Assembly: GCA_956465555.1 (NCBI GenBank)
Contig: OY101129.1
Location: 620,001 to 684,000, forward strand
Source: Nitzschia sp. pyKryTriq1
Taxonomy: Eukaryota; Bacillariophyta; Bacillariophyceae; Bacillariales; Bacillariaceae
DNA: 64,000 bases
Direction: 5' to 3'
Positions within the stretch are counted from its first letter, which is position 1. Each line of letters opens with the position of its first letter. Position numbers and translations under genes: made by a program. The notes under the pieces were generated by a model that saw nothing but the letters and a program-made list of their open reading frames with translations, ran no database searches and was not told where the DNA came from. This document shows, one piece after another, positions 39,687-49,353 of this stretch.

Positions 39687-41193
39687 CTATGCGTTTGACG
39701 ATTGATTCAACTTTAATAAGCTCCTAACTACTGCAATGAAGAGATGTCGAATGCAACAGAGGGCAACGCAGGGGAGTTTCAACAAGATCGTGACCATCCA
39801 TCATGCAACAGTTTCCTTATTTTTTTTAGCGCCGCCCCAAACGCTAAATGTATCATTTTCTTTTAGCAGGCGGAATATCGTGATTCATTCTCTTTACGTT
39901 ACAAGTACGGTACCGTTTCGCTTTGTGGCTTATTTGTTTATTCGGCGTTTTGTTACGAATCTGATGTGAATCATCATCGATGAGAAGTGTACTTATCGAT
40001 CGGGAGAGAACGCAATAGAAAAGTGCATTATCCCGTATTACTACCTAAATGAAATTAGATTCTCAACCCGGCCCATAAATAATCCAAAGGGCCACGCAAG
40101 TACAGTACCACAGTCATCAGAAACAGTACAGGTAGTGACTGTACACTACTGGAGCTCTTCGAATTCGAAGATGTTCATGCAATTGTTTATGTTCGACAGC
40201 CTTCATTTCGCCGTCCGAAACAACTCGCGCGGTCGTGCATGTGGGATGCGTTTTGTCCGGCCCAGTCATGAGTGTCGAATCACGCGCCCAATCGTGTGCT
40301 GGTTTGGAACTCACTCTCTATCATAAAAGTGGGGAAAGGAGGATCAATCAACGAACACCTGATAGTAATAAGAATAGTTTAATGGTTAGGTAAGAATGAG
40401 AGGTCTCATACCTTCAGAACGTGTCTGGGGGGCTGAAAGGCCCGTTCCCATGGGCAAGTTTAGGTCCTCAGTTCAGGGGAACAACGACCGCTCCTTGGAT
40501 CTCAATTCCTCCAGAGCGGTAATTGCAGCCGCTGGGGCGAGTGACCAGATGAACGTCCCAGCCCGTAGGGTAGGGCGCCAGAAGTTCAAGCGGTCTCGTT
40601 GCCCTCCTTTGTGATCGTGGCCTCGTGTGTCCCCTGGAAGAGAGAGCGGCGAGTGATGGTTCCGGCGGAACCACTACCGGTTTTTGCTGACGTGGCCATA
40701 CCCAGACCGGGTCTTTGACAATGTCGGGAGCAACCCAGTGTGTCCCGTGATTGCCTTCGCTACAGGATACCGGTGACCCCTTTCATCATCTTCGCAAATC
40801 TCCGAAACTCTTAGAGTCGTAGTTATCGTATTCTTTTCAATCGTGTGCCAGGTGCCAATCGTAAATGCATCTCGCGTCTGTCCGTTGTTGGTACTTGTTT
40901 AGACTACTTCTACTGTACAGCATGAGCTACGAGTATTCCTAAAGCAGCAAAAAAGTGCTACTGTAGTAGTCTATGTCTCTCTCCATTATCTATGAGCTAT
41001 TCGTAGCTAGTCTACCGATCCTACTGTATGCGGATGGCGAAGTGTGCTTGCTCTTACGACCCATTGCAGATATGTCCGATTTGACCGCATTCTGTGTTGC
41101 TGGATGGACATACTCAAAAGATTTTTGACTTCTTGATTGGCAAAATAGCAATACTATCTACGTGTACACGTGCAGACAGACCGTACTCGTACT
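39687..41193. other. Intergenic with a GC-rich island and an unrecognised minus-strand frame (40468-40785)
   Basis: Most of the gap looks empty. From about 40400 to 40790 it is GC-rich. A minus-strand frame of about 100 codons runs through it with some protein-like character (GNHGTHWVAPDIVKDPVWVW, then ending GGIEIQGAVVVPLN). It has no good start upstream. A 7-bp hairpin TGGTTCC..GGAACCA sits at about 40658-40674. It may be a gene or element scrap, or a structured RNA; I cannot decide. Confidence 0.35.
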
Positions 41194-42144
41194 CTAAGTG
41201 CTCTCTGGCAGTGTTCCCGATTCCAGGTACGCTTTGAGATCGTCCAGCATCGGTGGGTCCACGGATGTGGAAATGAATCCTACTTGACTCGATAGTACAT
41301 CATCCCAATTGACAGTAGAGGCAGCAGCATTCTCCGCTGCCATCATCAATTTTCCCAGTCGTTCCAATTCGTTCCGCACCTGCAGTTTGAGCCGTCGAAC
41401 ATTTTTCGCTTTTGGGGACTTGGATTTATGACAGGCCACCAAAACGGAGGGCTTTTTGGATTTGCTGGTGGTACTTTGAAAATGCTGCAGCAATCCGTAC
41501 AAGAAATCGACCGACTTGGATACTGGCTGGGTCGAATCCAGAACCAAGACGATTCGATCGAAACTGCTGTTTGATCCCGTCAAGACAGTCGCTACTAATT
41601 TTTGTGGCGACCAATGCCCAGGCGTATCCAAATACCGCCAGACACGATTGTCTTTAGTGACAAAGCCCGTGTTAGGTTTGATGCTGGAGACGGTTTGAAA
41701 GGATGGGCTCGTCGGATGGACTAATGTATAAAAAATACTAGTCTTTCCTGCGAGAGGAGGGCCGCACAAGAGTACCGTCCCGTCGTACGAGACGTCATCA
41801 TATTCCACGATCGCATCGTCTTCTTGCTCGTCTTGAATGGCACCACCACTGGTGGTTGACGACCGCCCCATCACTAATGACAAGAGCCTCCATACCAGCA
41901 ACGCCACAACCAGTGTCCCCATGAGCGTTATACTCGCTTCAGGGCCCAGAACATGCTCGAGCTGTGGATCGATTTGTTGCATCGCGGCGACAACGGGTGG
42001 AGGCAGATAGGGTGTGATTTTCTGTCTGATTCGAGTCGCAGGTCCGGGGGTCGAAGGGACAGATTGCTCTTGTGTACCAGCTTTTGGTGGCGTTTGGATG
42101 GATTCTTCTTCATGTTGTTGATTCGTTGTCATCGTATCGGACAT
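41194..42144 (-). CDS. SRPRB: Signal recognition particle receptor subunit beta
   Basis: The 316-aa protein starts at the ATG at 42144; the frame opens at a TTG five codons earlier. A polar N-terminal region leads to one transmembrane helix (LMGTLVVALLVWRLLSLVM), which anchors it in the ER membrane. The small GTPase domain that follows has CGPPLAGKTSIFYTL (P-loop, about residue 126), a DTPGHW switch motif (about 171) and ACHKSKSPKAK at the G4 position (about 234), as in SRP receptor beta rather than Ras. It recruits SRP receptor alpha and helps dock ribosomes at the translocon. The name rests on the N-terminal anchor combined with these motifs. Confidence 0.85.
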   Translation of the reverse strand: MSDTMTTNQQHEEESIQTPPKAGTQEQSVPSTPGPATRIRQKITPYLPPPVVAAMQQIDPQLEHVLGPEASITLMGTLVVALLVWRLLSLVMGRSSTTSGGAIQDEQEDDAIVEYDDVSYDGTVLLCGPPLAGKTSIFYTLVHPTSPSFQTVSSIKPNTGFVTKDNRVWRYLDTPGHWSPQKLVATVLTGSNSSFDRIVLVLDSTQPVSKSVDFLYGLLQHFQSTTSKSKKPSVLVACHKSKSPKAKNVRRLKLQVRNELERLGKLMMAAENAAASTVNWDDVLSSQVGFISTSVDPPMLDDLKAYLESGTLPEST

Positions 42145-43036
42145 GTTGTCGTTGTTCAATGATCAAAATTTAAAAAATAGCCTCCTTCCTAAACTGTTCC
42201 ACTTGCTGTAATGTGCCGATATGGTGCCTTGATGGCAAGTACCAGGTACTGTAGAACAAGAGCTTCTGTAGGGTAAATGCTTGGAGCTGGGAGCTGACCA
42301 GGCTGCGCTGATGGGATAGGTGAGAGAGCTTCGAACTCGAAACTTGAACGGACAACGGCTATACCATGGTCGAGACAATGGAGGAGACCTTGTTGGTGGT
42401 CGAGAGGACGAAATGAAAAACACGCACCGACCTCACCGTCCGCACCGTCCGACAGCGACAAGCACCGCACGTCATTGGATGCGGAGCGAATGACAGACAC
42501 ACGCTGTGTTTTAAATAAAAAAAACGCGTACAGTACTCTTGCCACGTACCGGTACGTACCAGGTACAGGTACTCTGGATAGTACAAGAAGGGTACCAGGT
42601 ACCGCAGCAGTACCTGGTACCCTGGTACCGTATGTAAAGCATGTCAAACCCCTCAACCGACCCGCCACACTCAACCGGCCCGCGAGTAGAATAAATTTAG
42701 CTTGTCGTCATCGTGTCGCATCGTGATTACTTAGACTTTCGACTCCGCGCACTGTCCATCTAAAAGACTGATATTATGGTTACATGGATGAATGCTCTAT
42801 TCAAACATATTAAAGTTACATAAGCCCCGAATAGATACACATTTTTAAAAACAATAGTTCCTTCCCAACAGTCGTGTTGTTTGCCGCCAAATCTTTTTTA
42901 GGATACATCCGACAATAGCGAAGCTATCATTATTTCATATTAATCTCCACCATCGCCCGGAAGCTGTGAGTAAAAGCGCCCCTCACTGGTTCCACTATTC
43001 ATAAAAAAAGATAGCTTTACAATCTTATTGTTAACC
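42145..43036. other. Divergent promoter region rich in GTACC words
   Basis: No gene is seen. Between about 42540 and 42635 the sequence is mostly GTACCGGTACGTACCAGGTAC-like, with many overlapping 6-bp palindromes and a TACCGGTA at 42547. The last 200 bp before the next gene are AT-rich. Confidence 0.5.
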
Positions 43037-44089
43037 ATGATGAAGATCGCTTCTGTTATATCTGGACTCCTCTTGTTTTGTGCCACCTCCGTTTGTGGGC
43101 AGACTGTTGGCGAAGTGGTGTCAAATGACACCGATCTCAGCACGTTGTATGCGGCTGCGGAAATAGCAGGCTTCGACGAAAGTATGGGGACCGTAGAGAT
43201 GACCCTATTTGCTCCCACGAATGACGCATTTGCCTCTGTGGATCAAGCTCTGTTGGATTTACTGTTGACTCCTCCTTGGTTGATTCATTTGCGAGCCCTC
43301 CTCTCGGAACACATCGTCCTTGGTTCCATTCCCTCTAGCAACATCACGGATGGCATGATTGTCGACTCGGAGGCTGCCATCTTCTCTGCTCTGGGTGTTT
43401 CGCCTATCACTTTCACGGTGAATGATGGTGGTATCTTTGTGTCTGGTCTTGCCTTTACCGACAGTCAAGTAATTGAAGGGGATATTTTCGCGACCAACGG
43501 TGTGGTTCACAAGGTGAATCAAGTCTTTGTACCGCAAATGATTTCGCGAACCATCTGGGATGGATTGCAAGAGCTCCCGGAAGGCTTTGAGATTTTCAAA
43601 TCACTGGTATTGGCAACAGGATTGAACTCACTCCTCGATGGATCTGATCCCATCACCGTTCTCCCCGTCCCCGATGAAGTTATCGAGGCTGTTCCAGATG
43701 GAGCACTCGACACTGTGAACATGACCGAAGTAATCTTGAATCATATTATCGCGGGAGTAATCCCCTCGACTTCCATTTCCGATGGAATGGAAGTTGTGAC
43801 CCTTTTGGGCACGGCCTACGCCTTTACGATCCTGGACGATGGCACCATCTTGATCGGAGATGTTGAAATAATTAGGCCCAATCTTCTGGCTTCCAATGGT
43901 ATCGCGCATGTGATTGGAGGAATCTTGTCTCCTTCGATGATGACGCCACCTACTACAACTGCTCCTACCATGACTCCAGTCACCACGGAGACATCTGCGC
44001 CCACTGTTCTCGGAGCGACCGACGCGGCCAGCAGTGCTGGCTTCCTTATGGCGTTTGCTGCTATCGCTGCTACCGTGTTCTTGTTGTAA
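43037..44089 (+). CDS. Fasciclin (FAS1)-domain protein, two domains, probably GPI-anchored
   Basis: The 350-aa protein begins MMKIASVISGLLLFCATSV, a signal peptide. Domain 1 (about 22-165) has DLSTLYAAAEIAG, MTLFAPTNDAFASV, LLSEHIVLGSI and NGVVHKVNQVFVP. Domain 2 (about 170-295) has FKSLVLATGLNSLL, ITVLPVPDEVIEAV, ILNHIIAGVIPS and NGIAHVIGGILSP. These are the H1, H2 and YH-type landmarks of FAS1 adhesion domains. A Thr/Pro-rich linker and a hydrophobic end (FLMAFAAIAATVFLL) fit GPI anchoring. In diatoms such proteins act in adhesion or the extracellular matrix; that role is inferred here. Confidence 0.9.
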   Translation: MMKIASVISGLLLFCATSVCGQTVGEVVSNDTDLSTLYAAAEIAGFDESMGTVEMTLFAPTNDAFASVDQALLDLLLTPPWLIHLRALLSEHIVLGSIPSSNITDGMIVDSEAAIFSALGVSPITFTVNDGGIFVSGLAFTDSQVIEGDIFATNGVVHKVNQVFVPQMISRTIWDGLQELPEGFEIFKSLVLATGLNSLLDGSDPITVLPVPDEVIEAVPDGALDTVNMTEVILNHIIAGVIPSTSISDGMEVVTLLGTAYAFTILDDGTILIGDVEIIRPNLLASNGIAHVIGGILSPSMMTPPTTTAPTMTPVTTETSAPTVLGATDAASSAGFLMAFAAIAATVFLL

Positions 44090-44448
44090 GGCAGGAGGGC
44101 ATGGCTATATTACACCGCTTATGTTGCATATTGAATATTGTCGTGTTGACTGTTACCTTTCGACAAAGTCACAACGAAGGGGGTTGTGTGTAAGTCGCAG
44201 TGAATTGATGTTGTTTGGGGGACGTCTGTCTTGAAGGAACTCGTAGCATTGATTGAGATGTGGAATGAGTTTGATTGGATCTATCATCGTATCAAACACT
44301 TTTCCTTGCCCTCGCCTGGTGGAGACATCCCATAATAAGACTATCAATAATGCATGTGTTTCTTTTGTTGATTCCTGCTCTTTTACCGGTACTGTTCGTC
44401 GTTAGATACGAGGGAGGGCAGCGTACGACTGCACAACGACCCCATCCA

Positions 44449-44690
44449 CAAACCAACACTTTATCTCATAATATCTACATCTACTAACCAGTCAGCTCGT
44501 TCCCCTCCCATTGATTGCCGGGATATGACCACACTCGTGCTACTTACTACTCCACAAACCAACGCTCTATCTATCTACGAACCATCCATAATCATAGCTC
44601 GTTTCTTATCGACATGATCGACCGTTACCGGTATTGATTGCAGGGAGAGGGATGTGACAGCTGAATTCGTACTATTCGCACCCTAGAAAA
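44449..44690. repeat. Diverged tandem duplication, unit about 103-130 bp
   Basis: The phrase CCACAAACCAAC.CT.TATCT occurs at about 44449 and 44552. Each copy is followed by an AGCTCGTT word and by ATTGATTGC.GGGA.A. The second unit is longer because it carries an insert containing TACCGGTA at 44626. It lies in the promoter region of the next gene, within the 870-bp gap 44090-44962, which shows no gene. Confidence 0.6.
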
Positions 44691-44962
44691 TCGACTCGAC
44701 GGACTAAACTCACTCTTCGCCGCATCCGGCGGATCGCGGATCGCATCGCCGGTGTGAGTAATCCGCCGCGACGTTTCTCGTATTTTTACCGCAGTATGCA
44801 AAACGTCCAGCACCACTCATCATCTCATATCTCATATCTCATCATCATCGCTCTCGCAGCTCGCATCATATCAACCTGCCTCCTATCGGACATACTGTAG
44901 TTGGCGTTATCTCTCTGTGCAAAAGTACCCCAACATCGCACAGTTAGCAAAGGAGCAAGAAA

Positions 44963-46918
44963 ATGGTTCAATCACGTGGCCTTGTTGTTCCGATGAGGTC
45001 AATCTTTCTTCCTCGGTTTGGTCGTCTTCTTCGACAGCAGTTGGCATTTTCGTCCTCGTCCGTCCAAGTAGAGCATCATCATCATCCTTCGACGACGATG
45101 ACCAAATCACAAGGTGTAGGGGTTACTACTCCTAATACAACAAGGTTACCCGATGATGGTTTGTCGCTGGGTGACTTTGTCACGGCGTCATCCAGGAAGA
45201 GCCTCAAGGAAGCCAGCGAATCGATGATGATTCCTTCCTTCTCCTCCTCCACACAGACGCAGCATTCCTTTCACATCAAAACATATGGGTGTCAAATGAA
45301 TGTCAATGATACCGATATTGTCCGAGCCGTGTTGTTGGAAAAGGGCTTCGTCGAGGCTCCTTGTGAAGAAGAGGCTACGATATGGTTGACCAATACATGC
45401 GCCATTCGAGACAAGGCGGAACAAAAAGTCGTCCAGCGGCTTTATGGGCTGCGCAAACGAAAGCAACAACAGCAACAGGATGGTAAACGAATTGTGGGCG
45501 TCTTGGGTTGCATGGCAGAACGATTGCAAGAAGAGTTACTGCAAGAGCAAATGGCAGATCTAGTAGTGGGACCAGACGCATATCGAGATTTACCTAGACT
45601 CTTGGACGAGCTTTTGCTGCCGGAACATCCGATTTCGTCGGCGATGAATGTGCAATTGAGTTTGGAAGAAACCTATCAAGACATTGTACCAATCCGAGAC
45701 GCCTCTAGTCCTACTCCCTTTTCGGCGTTTGTGAGCATACAACGGGGATGTTCCAATCGATGCAGTTTTTGTATTGTGCCATTCACCCGAGGTCAAGAAC
45801 GAAGTCGTCCTTTGGAAAGTATCGTGGCCGAAGTGACGCAATTGCTGGAAGAAGACAATCTCAAGGAAGTCACGTTGCTAGGGCAAAATGTTAACAGCTA
45901 TCATGATCGATCCGACGCAGCCTTGGCCGCCCGACCGCTCGCTACAACGCCGGGATTATCCAATTCTGGTTTTCGAAATCGTATTCGACGTCCGACCCAA
46001 GGAGGATACACGTTTGTGGATTTGGTGGAACGAATTTCCGACTTGTCGCCGGAACTTCGAGTGCGTTTTACGTCGCCACATCCTAAAGACTATCCAGAAG
46101 AGCTTCTACACCTTATGGCAGAACGCCCGAATGTATGCAATCAGCTGCATCTTCCGGCTCAATCGGGTTCGACTACGATGCTGAAACGAATGAAACGAGG
46201 ATATTCCCGGGAAGCCTACCTGGAATTAGTCGAGACGGTACATTGCATTATTCCAGATGTGGCCCTATCATCCGATTTTATTGCTGGATTTTGTGGTGAA
46301 ACCGATGAAGAGCATCGAGATACGGTCACTTTACTCGAACAGGTGGAATACGAACAAGCCTTTCTGTTTGCCTACAGCCTACGAGAAAAGACCCATGCAC
46401 ACCGGACACTACAAGATAACGTTCCTCCCGAGTTGAAGCAACAACGATTGCAAGAATTGATTGATACCTTTCGTTCACGAGTGCATTCCAAAAACGAACG
46501 AGTGGAAGTGGGCAAATTCCGCTTGGTTTTGGTCGAAGGTCCGGCGAAACGACAGATGGCATCAGCCGATTCTCCTTCCGAAGAGACTTGGCATGGCCGA
46601 ACGGATCAAAACAAACGCATCCTATTCCCCGTCTATACGAATCCGAGTGACAGTGCTGGCAGTGCCTTGGTGATTGAGGAAGGGTATGCCTCTCATGCCC
46701 TGACGACAAAGACGCCACCTCCCCCATCCACAACAACTTTGGTGCCTGGGGAGTATGCCGTCGTGGAGGTTACGGAAGCCAAAGGTCATACTCTGCGGGG
46801 ACGCCTCTTATGGAAAACGACCTTGGCTAACTTTTCGAAAATGGATGCGACGATATTGTCGAAACTTGGGAAAGAGGAAATCGATGGATTCAAAGAACAA
46901 CTGCTGGTCGTGGGATAG
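44963..46918 (+). CDS. CDK5RAP1: Mitochondrial tRNA methylthiotransferase, CDK5RAP1/MiaB type
   Basis: The 651-aa protein has a basic, Arg/Leu-rich N terminus typical of mitochondrial presequences. The UPF0004 domain shows YGCQMNVND (Cys110), NTCAIRDKAEQ (Cys146) and LGCMAER (Cys183), which hold one 4Fe-4S cluster. The radical SAM core has RGCSNRCSFCIVPFTRGQER (Cys263, 267, 270) for the second. A C-terminal TRAM-like region ends in GHTLRGRL. The enzyme converts i6A to ms2i6A at tRNA position 37 in mitochondria. A polar insert in the TRAM region (about 525-590) is longer than usual. It is convergent with an Fe-S assembly gene 41 bp away. Confidence 0.93.
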   Translation: MVQSRGLVVPMRSIFLPRFGRLLRQQLAFSSSSVQVEHHHHPSTTMTKSQGVGVTTPNTTRLPDDGLSLGDFVTASSRKSLKEASESMMIPSFSSSTQTQHSFHIKTYGCQMNVNDTDIVRAVLLEKGFVEAPCEEEATIWLTNTCAIRDKAEQKVVQRLYGLRKRKQQQQQDGKRIVGVLGCMAERLQEELLQEQMADLVVGPDAYRDLPRLLDELLLPEHPISSAMNVQLSLEETYQDIVPIRDASSPTPFSAFVSIQRGCSNRCSFCIVPFTRGQERSRPLESIVAEVTQLLEEDNLKEVTLLGQNVNSYHDRSDAALAARPLATTPGLSNSGFRNRIRRPTQGGYTFVDLVERISDLSPELRVRFTSPHPKDYPEELLHLMAERPNVCNQLHLPAQSGSTTMLKRMKRGYSREAYLELVETVHCIIPDVALSSDFIAGFCGETDEEHRDTVTLLEQVEYEQAFLFAYSLREKTHAHRTLQDNVPPELKQQRLQELIDTFRSRVHSKNERVEVGKFRLVLVEGPAKRQMASADSPSEETWHGRTDQNKRILFPVYTNPSDSAGSALVIEEGYASHALTTKTPPPPSTTTLVPGEYAVVEVTEAKGHTLRGRLLWKTTLANFSKMDATILSKLGKEEIDGFKEQLLVVG

Positions 46919-46959
46919 CGAATCTTTCAATCGGAAACTAGTAAATCTAATAGAACCCT

Positions 46960-48378
46960 TTAGTCTAGCTCCTCCTCCTCCTCACCATCGTCTTCGTCGT
47001 CATTCGGCTCTTTGGCTTTGCCCGATTTTGGATCGATTTCGGGCCACCAAAGTGGCAAGTAAGGAAGATATCGCAGTTCTCCAAGATCGCCGACCTTGAC
47101 CTTGTTGGTATGGGTCCAGACCCCGTCGCCCAATAACCCGACTTTATCGAGTCTCATTTGTGCCAAAACGACGTTGGTTCCAGGTTCTGGTGGGGCAATT
47201 ATTTGACCTATGGTTTTTCCGTCTTGCGAATCCACCATTTTGTCTCCTGCCTGCAATTGTTGCAGCCCCTCCATCAACGCCACTGATTGAGCGGCTAGTT
47301 GCAGTGCCGCCTTCTTGTCGTCGTCTCCCTTTGTTTCTTCATCATCCTCGCTACTATTACCGGCCGGCCCCGACATCATACCGACGATGGATGCCGCGGC
47401 CGACGGAGAGAGCCGTGGAAGCCGAGGAATCACAGAACGCGTCACACTCGCTTCATCCAACAAGTCGGTCGGTGTCCGTCCTTGCTGGATTTGTGAGGCC
47501 AACAACCACGGCCGCGGCAACTCCATATTCAAATCCATCAACAAGACAGGCATAACTCGTTTTCGAATGGCGCCTGTGTATTGGACACGGGCCGTCAATT
47601 CTTGACCTAGATAACATCCCTTGGAAAAACTGACAGCATTCAAAAACTCTTGGTTGGTCTCTCCAGCGATCTTTCCTTGCAATTCGGATCCCTCCGCGAC
47701 GCCTGCTAATTTCCGAACCACTCGATAGGTTCCCGGCGACGTGGGAAATGCTGACTTCATCATGGGCTCTAGCTGGGCCGTAGCTTCCGGAGTCAGTGAC
47801 AGGATCCTCATGCCCAAGCACGGATGACGAGGATCCACGGCACTCAAGAATCCCCCGGGCGTGTTTTGGGCGTTCAAGGTGCCATAAACCACATGCGAGG
47901 CCATCTCCTCGGATGCATCTACCACTTTGACCTTGCTACGTCGTAGAATGAACTGTTTCATATGTGCAAGTAGTTGATCCGCCGTGTCTTCCGGAACGTC
48001 CACATAGTATTTGGTCTCGTCGATCTTCCACAACAAACTATCCGTCAATATTCTTCCTTTGCTGTCCAAGAAACAGGCTGATCGAAGCTTGTCTGAGAAT
48101 TCCACTGGCGGGGTACTACTTGCATTGCCTTCTACGGCAGCAGCAGTAGCAGCAGCAGTAGCAGCAGGATCCACTACTTCTTCTCGAGGCGGTGTTGGAG
48201 CCGCTAGTAAATCGCAAGTAATCAATCCTTGCAAATATGTGGTGGCACCGGCTCCTTGCACTTGCAAAATACGCCGAGCACTGCTGCTGCTCCCCGCCGT
48301 GAAAGATTCGTGGCCTGGCCGCCACAGACGTCCAAAGTTTCCCACAAGTGAGGTGGCAGTGTACTGAAAGGAAGACAT
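46960..48378 (-). CDS. IBA57: IBA57-like (CAF17/YgfZ) mitochondrial 4Fe-4S assembly factor
   Basis: The 472-aa protein has a basic, Ser-rich N terminus consistent with mitochondrial import. It carries a GcvT-like folate-binding fold: RRILQVQGAGATTYLQGLIT near the start, CFLDSKGRILTD at about 105, and the family signature KGCYLGQELTAR at about 250. IBA57 works with ISCA1/ISCA2 to build 4Fe-4S clusters for lipoate synthase, aconitase and radical SAM enzymes. Two low-complexity inserts are unusual: an Ala-rich one near 68-85 and an acidic C-terminal tail (DDEDDGEEEEELD). The KGCYLGQE motif makes the family call strong; plastid targeting is not excluded. Confidence 0.9.
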   Translation of the reverse strand: MSSFQYTATSLVGNFGRLWRPGHESFTAGSSSSARRILQVQGAGATTYLQGLITCDLLAAPTPPREEVVDPAATAAATAAAVEGNASSTPPVEFSDKLRSACFLDSKGRILTDSLLWKIDETKYYVDVPEDTADQLLAHMKQFILRRSKVKVVDASEEMASHVVYGTLNAQNTPGGFLSAVDPRHPCLGMRILSLTPEATAQLEPMMKSAFPTSPGTYRVVRKLAGVAEGSELQGKIAGETNQEFLNAVSFSKGCYLGQELTARVQYTGAIRKRVMPVLLMDLNMELPRPWLLASQIQQGRTPTDLLDEASVTRSVIPRLPRLSPSAAASIVGMMSGPAGNSSEDDEETKGDDDKKAALQLAAQSVALMEGLQQLQAGDKMVDSQDGKTIGQIIAPPEPGTNVVLAQMRLDKVGLLGDGVWTHTNKVKVGDLGELRYLPYLPLWWPEIDPKSGKAKEPNDDEDDGEEEEELD

Positions 48379-49353
48379 TATAGTACTGGCGCGACGGGAA
48401 ACGAGGGTGTAGTGATAATAATTTTATTTGTAGGTTGAGAGAAAGCTTCGGCGTCGTCCAGTCATGGTCGAGGCGGGTGTGTGGTTTTGACATATGCTGC
48501 TGAAGAAAGAGAGAGAAAGAAGCAGGCACGAACGCATCGCTTAATTCCAGCATCTGACATCATACTGTACGAATACTTCGTACCGGTATCATCCGTACCT
48601 GTACTCTATACGAAGTACGTGTACAGTAGATGAGTACTGTACCTGATATCGCGATCACGATGCGCGGATATTCATCATGATTGATTCTACGACTCACCCG
48701 ACCGCTACTGATATGCGGTTATGTATTGTATGCGCGGATTCGTACGACGAACAGTTCACACTACAAGTATGTACTACTATCTTTTCATAATCTACTACTC
48801 TACTACTAGTAGTAGAGGGTAGCTCTAGAGTGGGACCCTGATCTCTACTCGATTAGTCTGTATACTACTAGCTAGAGAGTAGGGGGACGGACGGACTGGA
48901 ATGAATGAAAGATCTCTAAAGCGAGTGAAGAGATTGATTCTACTTCTAGCTACTGTACTACTAGCTCAAGTCTGGGTCTATACTAGGAATCGCAGAGAGT
49001 TTAGAGTTCCAATTCGTAGCTGGTAGAGGTAGGTGAGGTCCGTGAAACTTGGTCTGTGCTTGTAGTAGGCGGGGAGGTCCATGCACGTAACATTATTTGT
49101 GATCCCTGATCAAACTGAGAGGACCTGCAGATAGTGCGTCCAGTAAATCTTGCCGATAATCAGCAACATAATAACCTCGGTAGGGACGATCGATCGTCTT
49201 TTGAACTGTTTGGGCTTGCCAGCCACGTTTCCTCTCCTGTCGAAAGTATACCTGCTGCGACTGTGCCGTCCTGATGTTGTTCGAGGACTGTCGTCATCTC
49301 CCGACACTACTGTCAGTCCATTATTTCGGGAGGATCTGCGAAATCTTGGCTCT
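48379..49353. other. Intergenic, low-complexity
   Basis: No gene is seen. CTACTACTAGTAGTAGAGGG-type sequence occupies about 48775-48970, and TACCGGTA lies at 48581, 203 bp upstream of the IBA57-like start. Confidence 0.5.
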
